Source: Galactobacter sp.
Lineage (GTDB): Bacteria > Actinomycetota > Actinomycetes > Actinomycetales > Micrococcaceae
Length of the DNA: 11,099 nt
Assembly: GCA_022712075.1 (NCBI GenBank)
Contig: JALAHE010000323.1
Location: 1-11,099, forward strand
Reading direction: 5' to 3'
Shown here one piece after another: positions 7,303-11,099 of this stretch. Below the pieces are notes generated by a model, which was not told the origin of the DNA, made no database searches, and saw nothing but the letters and a program-made list of their open reading frames with translations. Made by a program: the position numbers and the translations under genes. Numbering within the stretch: position 1 is the stretch's first letter; every line of letters starts with the position of its first letter.

Positions 7303-7437
7303 CGATCACGACGTTAGGGGATCCTGCGTGACGGATGCAAATCGGGAGCATCTTTCGATGCGGCCGCCTGGAAGCATTTTTCTCACGCTGTCTGGAATGT
7401 GAAGTCAAACCCTGTTAGCGTCAGTCGTGGCAGGGTG
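7303..7437. other. Intergenic stretch without a recognisable gene
   Basis: This is the left part of the 405-bp gene-free gap between the lipoprotein and dehydrogenase genes. It holds a small hairpin (GCATC, TTTC, GATGC at 7348-7361; a GAAA loop when read on the minus strand), another GATGC copy at 7333-7337, and a T5 run at 7377-7381. A TAGCGT element at 7416-7421 could serve as a plus-strand -10 for the hairpin cluster to the right, but its -35 (CTGGAA, 18 nt upstream) is poor. Short open frames here look like no protein I know. Confidence 0.4.
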
Positions 7438-7490
7438 GTGGGGCGTTGTTCCGAAGGGTCGTCAGACCCCAACACGGAACAACGCCCCAC
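7438..7490. repeat. Long perfect inverted repeat (16-bp arms) with nested hairpin
   Basis: GTGGGGCGTTGTTCCG at 7438-7453 is exactly complementary to 7475-7490. The 21-nt loop holds a second hairpin, GGGTC (7456-7460) with GACCC (7465-7469) around a GTCA loop. No T-run follows on either strand, so it is not a standard terminator. It is the first of four consecutive hairpins ending at 7618. It could be part of a structured RNA, a recombination or transposon-end remnant, or a REP-like element. Confidence 0.6.
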
Positions 7491-7507
7491 ACTTCTTCCG
7501 GAGCAGA

Positions 7508-7563
7508 CTCGAGTGCCTTGGGGGCTCTCGAGAAGCAGGCGTTCCCGTCGCAGGATCGACGGG
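7508..7563. repeat. Two further tandem hairpins
   Basis: The first pairs CTCGAG-T-GCC (7508-7517) with GGC-T-CTCGAG (7523-7532), giving 6+3 bp around one T-T mismatch and a 5-nt loop. The second pairs CCCGTCG (7544-7550) with CGACGGG (7557-7563) around a 6-nt loop. Both lie between the 16-bp repeat and the terminator, spaced 11-18 nt apart, and neither is explained by a neighbouring gene. Confidence 0.5.
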
Positions 7564-7566
7564 CTC

Positions 7567-7618
7567 ACGCAAAGCACCCCCCGCTCGCAGGCGCGAGCGG
7601 GGGGTGCTGTTGCGTTTT
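7567..7618 (+). terminator. Strong GC-rich terminator hairpin, probably bidirectional
   Basis: A 16-bp perfect stem (AGCACCCCCCGCTCGC at 7573-7588 with 7593-7608) closes on an AGGC tetraloop. After one bulged G it is extended by six pairs (ACGCAA with TTGCGT). On the plus strand a TTTT run directly follows (7615-7618), the classic plus-strand layout. It also lies 32 bp beyond the stop of the minus-strand dehydrogenase gene and could end that transcript. The better T-run on the plus strand suggests that something upstream, at 7420-7567, is transcribed rightward. Confidence 0.82.
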
Positions 7619-7649
7619 GTGACCGGCCGGCCGCGGGGCGAGCCGTGGA

Positions 7650-8429
7650 TCAGCTGCGGCTGACGAGCCGCGCCACCGTCTTGGCCGGCAGCACCGTCGC
7701 CGCGACCTTGGCGACCTTGTAGCGCAGCGAGGGGATGCTCACGGGCTTGCCTGCCGCCGAGTCTGCGAGGCCCTGGCGCACCACGTCCTCTGCCTTGAGC
7801 CAGGCGAGCCGCGGGAAGCCCTTGGTCTCCTGGCCCATGCGCTCGTGGAACTCGGTGCGGGTGAAGCCCGGGCACAGCGCCGTCACCGCGATGCCGTCCG
7901 TGGCGTAGTGGACCGAGGCCCAGCGCGAGAAGTTGACCATGCCCACCTTGGCCGCGGAGTAGGTGCTGCGCGGGGTGAAGGCGGCAACGGAGGCCACGTT
8001 GACGATGCGTCCGCCGCCGCGGCCCCGCATGGAGCGCAGGGCTGCGTGGGCCAGGCGCAGCGGCACCTCGGTGTGGATGCGCCAGTGATCGCGCTCCTCG
8101 TCCCAGGAGTTGCTCGCGAAGGCGCGCAAGAGCCCGTACCCGGCGTTGTTGACGAGCAGCTCCACGGGATCGATGTCGCTCTCGAGGCGCTCCACCACCG
8201 CCTCCTGGCCCGCCTCGTCCAGGAGGTCGGCCACGATGGATTCGGTGTGGATGTTGTAGGAGCCCTCCAGCTCCGCCGCGACGGCGGCGAGCCGGTCCCG
8301 GTCGCGGGCCACGAGGATGAGGTGGCGCCCCTGCGCCGCGAGCTGGCGGGCGAACTCCAACCCAATGCCGCTCGTGGCGCCCGTGACCAGTGCAGTGCGG
8401 TGCGGAGCCTCCGGCTCGGTGCTACTCAT
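7650..8429 (-). CDS. Short-chain dehydrogenase/reductase (SDR)
   Basis: This soluble NAD(P)H-dependent oxidoreductase has 259 residues, a usual classical-SDR length. Motifs are in order: Rossmann glycine motif TGATSGIG at 16-23, a basic ARDR at 41-44 after the second strand that suggests NADPH preference, ADLLD near 67-71, NNAG at 94-97, catalytic Ser147, and the Tyr157-x3-Lys161 pair (YSAAK), with PG at 187-188. The wording resembles the DltE/YqjQ-like oxidoreductase group, but the substrate cannot be told. The ATG at 8429 has no clear Shine-Dalgarno sequence. It begins 23 nt after the stop of the MBL-fold gene on the same strand and very likely shares its mRNA. A strong hairpin lies beyond its stop. 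Confidence 0.9.
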   Translation of the reverse strand: MSSTEPEAPHRTALVTGATSGIGLEFARQLAAQGRHLILVARDRDRLAAVAAELEGSYNIHTESIVADLLDEAGQEAVVERLESDIDPVELLVNNAGYGLLRAFASNSWDEERDHWRIHTEVPLRLAHAALRSMRGRGGGRIVNVASVAAFTPRSTYSAAKVGMVNFSRWASVHYATDGIAVTALCPGFTRTEFHERMGQETKGFPRLAWLKAEDVVRQGLADSAAGKPVSIPSLRYKVAKVAATVLPAKTVARLVSRS

Positions 8430-8452
8430 GCGTCGAGGGTACGGCGTGTGGC

Positions 8453-9238
8453 TCAGATCTCGCCGCGCCGCGCCAAGAGCGCAAGCTGTGCGGAGACGGT
8501 GTGCTCGGCGGCCCGCCGCACCGACGGGTCAACCTCGGCGTACACCGCGTCGGTGACGGCGGGCACCGTGGGTTCCGCCCCCGCTGCGATCAGCCCCGCC
8601 GCCGCGGCACGCACCTGCTCCAGGCGCATGAGCCGGTGATCGAGGTACTTCTGTGCGATCGCGTCCACGGGGCCGGGGAAGCCGCCGTGGGCCGGGAGCG
8701 TCTCCACGGGTCCGAGGGCCCGCAGGGCCTCGAGCGAGGCGAGGTAGTCCTCCAGCGTCCCGTCCGGGTGATCGATGATCGTGGTGCCGTAGCCAAGGAT
8801 GGTGTCACCCGTGAACACGGCGGCGTCGGCCCCGTCCCGCACCAGGACGAGGCTGATCGAATCGCCCGTGTGGCCCGGCGTCGCGAGCACGCGCAGGGCC
8901 AGGCCTGGGCCCAGGTCTAGGACCTCGCCGTCCGCCAGCGGCGCGGCGCCGTCGCTGAACTCGGCGGCCGCACCGCGCGAGGCGGCGCCCGTCAGCTCGC
9001 GCAAGCGGGACAGGCCGCCCACGTGATCGTGGTGGCGGTGCGTCACGAGGATGAGCGCCACGGGACCCAGCGCCGCCAGCGCCTCCTGGTGCGCCGCGTC
9101 GTCGTCCCCCGGGTCGATCACGACGGCGCCGCCCGGCGCCTCGATCACGTAGCTCTGGGTGCCCTCCAGCGTCATGGGGCCGGGATTGCCCTGGAGCAGC
9201 GCGCGGACACCGGAGACGGGGGAGTCGAGTTCGCTCAT
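8453..9238 (-). CDS. Metallo-beta-lactamase-fold hydrolase, LACTB2-like
   Basis: This soluble metal-dependent hydrolase has 261 residues. The N-terminal NPGPMTLEGTQSYVI (18-32) is a hallmark of the LACTB2-like glyoxylase/nuclease branch of the MBL fold. Metal ligands are visible: H67-x-H69-x-D71-H72 (THRHHDH), H123 (TPGHT), D145 (FTGD) and H184 (PAHG), so a two-metal site is complete. Residues from about 197 to 261 (KYLDHRLMRLEQV ... LALLARRGEI) form the helical C-terminal region typical of that branch. Members act as ribonucleases or thioester/glyoxalase-type hydrolases; which applies here is open. The gene is divergent from copC and precedes the SDR gene by 23 nt. There is no Shine-Dalgarno sequence before the ATG, and a -10-like element lies 6 nt upstream, so the mRNA may be leaderless. 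Confidence 0.9.
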   Translation of the reverse strand: MSELDSPVSGVRALLQGNPGPMTLEGTQSYVIEAPGGAVVIDPGDDDAAHQEALAALGPVALILVTHRHHDHVGGLSRLRELTGAASRGAAAEFSDGAAPLADGEVLDLGPGLALRVLATPGHTGDSISLVLVRDGADAAVFTGDTILGYGTTIIDHPDGTLEDYLASLEALRALGPVETLPAHGGFPGPVDAIAQKYLDHRLMRLEQVRAAAAGLIAAGAEPTVPAVTDAVYAEVDPSVRRAAEHTVSAQLALLARRGEI

Positions 9239-9244
9239 GCTTGA

Positions 9245-9250
9245 AGTATG
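9245..9250 (-). promoter_or_regulatory. -10-like element, possibly for a leaderless mRNA
   Basis: On the minus strand CATACT ends 6 nt before the ATG at 9238. If used, transcription would start at or within a base or two of the start codon. No recognisable -35 is present 17-18 nt upstream. Leaderless mRNAs are common in actinobacteria, and the lack of a ribosome binding site before this ATG agrees with the idea. Confidence 0.4.
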
Positions 9251-9304
9251 CCGTGGGATCAGCCGATACCGCCCCCATCACAGCGGCCCGGTGCGCCGCC
9301 CACG

Positions 9305-9310
9305 TAGGAT
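9305..9310 (+). promoter_or_regulatory. Candidate -10 of the copC gene
   Basis: TAGGAT fits the actinobacterial TAnnnT pattern and lies in the 136-bp divergent gap, about 65 bp before the GTG start, allowing a leader of about 58 nt. No good -35 is seen. I see no convincing copper-repressor (CsoR or CopY) operator in the gap. Confidence 0.35.
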
Positions 9311-9364
9311 GGTGAGTTGCCGTGCGCGCGCGCCGAACGCCTGCCGCAGGGCCACCATCGTTAC

Positions 9365-9370
9365 AGGAGG
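9365..9370 (+). promoter_or_regulatory. Ribosome binding site fixing the copC start
   Basis: AGGAGG lies 4 nt before the GTG at 9375. It is the strongest Shine-Dalgarno sequence in the window and selects this GTG over in-frame codons further upstream, which lie in the promoter region or inside the divergent gene. Confidence 0.8.
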
Positions 9371-9374
9371 AATC

Positions 9375-10034
9375 GTGTCCACCACCGCCCCCCGCCCGCT
9401 TCGCTCGCGCCTTGCCCTGGCCCTCGCCGGGGCGCTCGCCCTGCTGGCCGCGCCGTTCATCGCGGCAGCCCCGGCCCAGGCGCACGATCAGTTCTTGGGC
9501 GGCACGCCCAAGGCAGGCAGCGCGATCGAGGTGGCGCCCGATGCGATCACGCTGACCTTCTCCGCCGAGATCAAGCAGATCGCCGGCACCTCGAACGCCA
9601 TCTCGGTCACGGACCGCGACGGCAAGGAGTACGCCACGGGCGACGTCAAGATCGACGGCGCCAAGCTCACCCGCGCGCTCGGCGCGCTGCCGGCCGGCAC
9701 CTACGACGTCGCGTGGTCGGCCCTGTCCTCCGACGGGCACCGCATCCACAGCAACGACGACTACGCCTTCACCGTGACGAAGGGCGAGACCGCCAAGCCT
9801 TCGGCCAGCGCCTCGGAGAGCCCCGCCGCCAGCAGCGCCAAGGCCACGGCCGCTCCGGCCAAGAGCCCCGCCGCCTCGGCCAGCGCGCAGGCCTCAGGCG
9901 GAGCCGAGGTCGTGGAGCAGACCGCCCCGACCGTCATGATCATGTGGATCGTTGCCGGCTTCCTGGTCCTCGCGATCATCCTCGGCATCGTCCTGCAGCT
10001 CACGCGTAAGAAGCCCGGGCGCGACGAGTTCTAG
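9375..10034 (+). CDS. copC: CopC-domain copper-binding protein, membrane-anchored
   Basis: This secreted protein of 219 residues probably binds Cu(II) outside the membrane. A Sec signal peptide (Arg-rich N-region, hydrophobic 13-33) ends at AQA, so the mature chain would begin with His37. The CopC domain spans about 37-136: FLGGTPKAGSAIEVAPDAITLTFS, LPAGTYDVAW at 105-114 and SSDGHRIHSNDDYAFTV at 118-134. In CopC proteins the mature N-terminal His plus an Asp-x-His pair form the Cu(II) site; here these are His37, Asp120 and His122, all present. Met-rich Cu(I) sequences are absent. A Ser/Ala/Pro-rich linker (about 137-176) leads to one transmembrane helix (about 186-209) and a short basic tail. 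No copD or ycnI-type partner is adjacent. The gene is monocistronic, running into a compound terminator. Confidence 0.92.
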   Translation: MSTTAPRPLRSRLALALAGALALLAAPFIAAAPAQAHDQFLGGTPKAGSAIEVAPDAITLTFSAEIKQIAGTSNAISVTDRDGKEYATGDVKIDGAKLTRALGALPAGTYDVAWSALSSDGHRIHSNDDYAFTVTKGETAKPSASASESPAASSAKATAAPAKSPAASASAQASGGAEVVEQTAPTVMIMWIVAGFLVLAIILGIVLQLTRKKPGRDEF

Positions 10035-10065
10035 CCGCCGCGGCGGCGGATCCGGCGGCGGCCCC

Positions 10066-10114
10066 GCCGGGTCCGCCGGGCCAGCCGGGTCCGCCGGGCC
10101 AGCCGGGTCCGCCG
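10066..10114. repeat. 18-bp tandem repeat, about 2.7 copies
   Basis: The unit GCCGGGTCCGCCGGGCCA occurs exactly at 10066-10083 and 10084-10101, and its first 13 bases again at 10102-10114. It lies in the 3' untranslated region of copC, just after a 14-bp palindrome (GCCGCCG with CGGCGGC, 10034-10047) that begins at the last base of the stop codon. The unit is a multiple of three and would read Ala-Gly-Ser-Ala-Gly-Pro in one frame, but that frame is not in phase with copC and has no start of its own. Confidence 0.8.
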
Positions 10115-10156
10115 CCCGGGCACCCGGCCAGCTACGCGACGTCGCGCACCAATCTC

Positions 10157-10225
10157 AAAAACCGAGCCCTCCTGGACTTTCCGCGCACTCGAGTGCGCGT
10201 TTTGTTCAGGAGGGCTCGGTTTTTT
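10157..10225. terminator. Large compound bidirectional terminator
   Basis: An 18-bp perfect outer stem (AAAAACCGAGCCCTCCTG at 10157-10174 with 10207-10224) carries A5 on the left and T6 (10220-10225) on the right, so each strand ends its hairpin with a U-tract. The 32-nt interior holds a separate perfect 18-bp palindrome, CGCGCACTCGAGTGCGCG (10182-10199). It separates the convergent copC and GntR genes and would stop both. Confidence 0.93.
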
Positions 10226-10243
10226 GCGTCGGGGAGGAGGCGC

Positions 10244-10909
10244 TCAGTCCTCCGCGGGGACGGCGGTCTCGAAAATCTCGGGGTGGCGCTGCAGCTCGAG
10301 GCGCGTCTTGCGGATGTGCGAGTGCATGAGGCGGTCGGCCTCGTGGGCGTCGCGGTCCTTGAACGTCTCCAGCAGGAGCCGGTGCTCCAGGTGCGTCATG
10401 CGCAGCCCCTCCCAGCCCACGAGCTCGGAGTACGCCCGGCGGTAGTGATGCGTTGAATTCCAGAGGTTTTCGACGAGCGAGTAGAGCGTGTCCATGCCGG
10501 CCGGCTTGTAGCTCTCCAGGTGAAAGCGGCGATCGTGGTGGAGGTAGTCGGTGACGGTCTCCGAGGCCTCGATGTCGGCCATGATGGCCGCGAGCCGCTC
10601 GACGTCCTCGTCGGTGTAGCGCTTGACGGCCTCGCGCAGGAGCAGGGAATCCAGGCGCTCGCGGACGAGGTAGGTCTCCTCGGCCTGACGCAGGTCCATG
10701 TGCGAGACCCAGGCTCCGGTGTGGGCCACGAGCGTCACGAGGCCGTCCGCCTCGAGGATGCGCAGGGCCTCGCGGATGGGGAGGCGGGAGACCCCGAACT
10801 CCTCGGCCAGCAGCTCCTGGCGAATGCGCTCGCCGGGGGGGCGCTGGCCCTCCAAGATCTCGGCGCGCAGGCTTTCAGCGATGCGGTGACTTGCCGATTC
10901 CTTGCCCAC
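10244..10909 (-). CDS. GntR-family transcriptional regulator, FCD (FadR-type) subgroup
   Basis: This ligand-responsive DNA-binding protein has 221 residues. The N-terminal winged helix-turn-helix (about 5-70) includes SLRAEILEGQRPPGERI and the recognition region LAEEFGVSRLPIREALRILEADGLV at 34-58, which are GntR signatures. The C-terminal helical FCD domain (about 75-210) shows the usual metal-site residues Asp126 and His130 (DRRFH), His176 (LEHRLLLE) and His198 (HSHI), so it probably binds a metal and a carboxylate-type ligand. The GTG at 10909 has GAGGAG at 10914-10919, 4 nt away, which decides the start. It is transcribed alone, convergent with copC, and no catabolic gene adjoins it here. 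Its target may be its own promoter or genes right of the window. Confidence 0.9.
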   Translation of the reverse strand: MGKESASHRIAESLRAEILEGQRPPGERIRQELLAEEFGVSRLPIREALRILEADGLVTLVAHTGAWVSHMDLRQAEETYLVRERLDSLLLREAVKRYTDEDVERLAAIMADIEASETVTDYLHHDRRFHLESYKPAGMDTLYSLVENLWNSTHHYRRAYSELVGWEGLRMTHLEHRLLLETFKDRDAHEADRLMHSHIRKTRLELQRHPEIFETAVPAED

Positions 10910-10913
10910 GCTG

Positions 10914-10919
10914 CTCCTC
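10914..10919 (-). promoter_or_regulatory. Ribosome binding site of the GntR gene
   Basis: On the minus strand GAGGAG precedes the GTG by 4 nt (CAGC). It supports the GTG at 10909 as the start. Confidence 0.7.
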
Positions 10920-10985
10920 GAGGTCGCGTGCGCCGGCGCTGCGGCGCGAATGGATCCGATGCCCGCCTGGTGAGCGGACAGTGCG

Positions 10986-11013
10986 AGTCTAGGCGGCGCG
11001 GCGCCCGCCGCGC
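10986..11013 (-). promoter_or_regulatory. Candidate -10 and inverted repeat upstream of the GntR gene
   Basis: TAGACT (10991-10986 on the minus strand) fits a TAnnnT -10. Directly upstream of it a 7-bp inverted repeat (GCGCGGC at 10996-11002 with GCCGCGC at 11007-11013, 4-nt loop) covers the spacer. A TTGAAT at 11021-11016 is 24 nt from the -10, too far for a normal -35. The repeat could be an autoregulatory operator, but it lacks the GT-N-AC core common in FadR-type sites. Confidence 0.3.
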
Positions 11014-11029
11014 GGATTCAATGAAGGAG

Positions 11030-11084
11030 GCCCCGGCCGCTGCCACCCTGCACGGGGGGGCGCGACCGGGGCGCCGGCCGGCGC
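11030..11084. repeat. GC-rich inverted repeats at the window edge
   Basis: GCCCCGG (11030-11036) pairs with CCGGGGC (11066-11072), and GCGCCGG-CCGGCGC (11071-11084) is a 14-bp perfect palindrome. With no gene visible to the right, their role (terminator of an outside gene, or none) is undetermined. Confidence 0.35.
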
Positions 11085-11099
11085 GAGGGGGAATCGCAC

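Larger units (their letters stand above)
7425..7618 (+). ncRNA. Candidate structured small RNA (speculative)
   Basis: The stretch contains four successive hairpins (7438-7490, 7508-7532, 7544-7563, 7567-7615) and ends with a T-run on the plus strand, with no coding gene to its left on that strand to account for a terminator. A weak -10-like TAGCGT at 7416-7421 would place a start near 7428. It matches no RNA family I can name; its C-run lies in a stem, unlike 6C RNA, where the Cs are in loops. The opposite reading, the 3' untranslated region of the dehydrogenase unit, is also possible. Confidence 0.3.

Noticed and set aside
7386..7408. TTGACT on the minus strand as a second promoter for the importer operon
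   Set aside because: It matches a -35 at five of six bases, but no TAnnnT -10 is found 16-19 nt downstream.
7438..7490. tRNA or transposon end at the 16-bp inverted repeat
   Set aside because: There is no cloverleaf, no CCA-end context, no target-site duplication and no transposase nearby; the simple hairpin description is kept.
7399..7722. Small overlapping open frames on both strands in the hairpin cluster
   Set aside because: They run through the inverted repeats and the terminator, have no ribosome binding site and resemble no protein. The hairpins explain the sequence better.
10066..10114. CRISPR-like array
   Set aside because: The 18-bp units are directly adjacent with no spacers, and no cas gene is present. 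It is a plain tandem repeat.
9952..10329. 125-codon frame containing a collagen-like Gly-Pro-Ala-Gly-Ser-Ala repeat
   Set aside because: It starts inside copC in another frame, runs through the tandem repeat and the terminator and into the antisense of the GntR gene, and has no ribosome binding site.
11021..11098. Possible gene start ATGAAGGAGGCC running off the right edge
   Set aside because: Only 26 codons are visible, there is no ribosome binding site before the ATG, and it crosses GC-rich palindromes. AAGGAGG here could itself be a ribosome binding site, but no start codon follows at the right distance.

Overview
This window has very high GC content, GTG starts next to ATG starts, 4-bp stop/start overlaps and a DtxR/IdeR-type iron box. 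All of this points to a chromosomal segment of a high-GC actinobacterium, most plausibly a Micrococcales member such as the Micrococcaceae. The genus is inference only. I see no rRNA, tRNA, CRISPR array, insertion sequence or phage gene. Most of it reads as ordinary housekeeping or accessory chromosome.

Layout. (1) Positions 1-3276, plus strand: the 3' part of an MscS-type mechanosensitive channel gene, then an ABC exporter pair (an ATPase and a two-module FtsX-like permease overlapping by 4 bp). A strong hairpin follows at 3312-3359, serving the convergent ends of this unit and the next. (2) Positions 7244-3389, minus strand: a complete four-gene ferric-siderophore importer of the YclNOPQ/Ceu/Fat type, in the order lipoprotein, permease, permease, ATPase. 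The genes are tightly packed or overlapping. A candidate iron box (19 bp, perfect TTAGG/CCTAA arms) lies just upstream, so the operon is probably repressed by a DtxR/IdeR-type regulator when iron is plentiful. No siderophore biosynthesis gene is visible, so uptake of a xenosiderophore is plausible. (3) Positions 7245-7649: a 405-bp gene-free region holding the importer's promoter and, further right, four consecutive inverted repeats ending in a T-rich terminator. This is the most puzzling part of the window and could be a structured small RNA.

(4) Positions 9238-7650, minus strand: a two-gene unit of a LACTB2-like metallo-beta-lactamase-fold hydrolase and a short-chain dehydrogenase. The first gene has a -10-like element so close to its ATG that its mRNA may be leaderless. 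(5) Positions 9375-10034, plus strand: a secreted, membrane-anchored CopC-domain copper-binding protein with a strong ribosome binding site. It is followed by an 18-bp tandem repeat and a large compound bidirectional terminator. (6) Positions 10909-10244, minus strand: a GntR/FCD-family regulator whose target is not visible. The last 190 bases hold only its upstream region and GC-rich palindromes.

Metal handling is the main theme (ferric siderophore import, a CopC copper-binding protein, metal-dependent MBL and FCD folds), but apart from the importer operon these genes are separate transcription units. I did not find a clearly new multi-gene system. The best candidates for new biology are the hairpin cluster at 7438-7618 and the iron-box-controlled importer.
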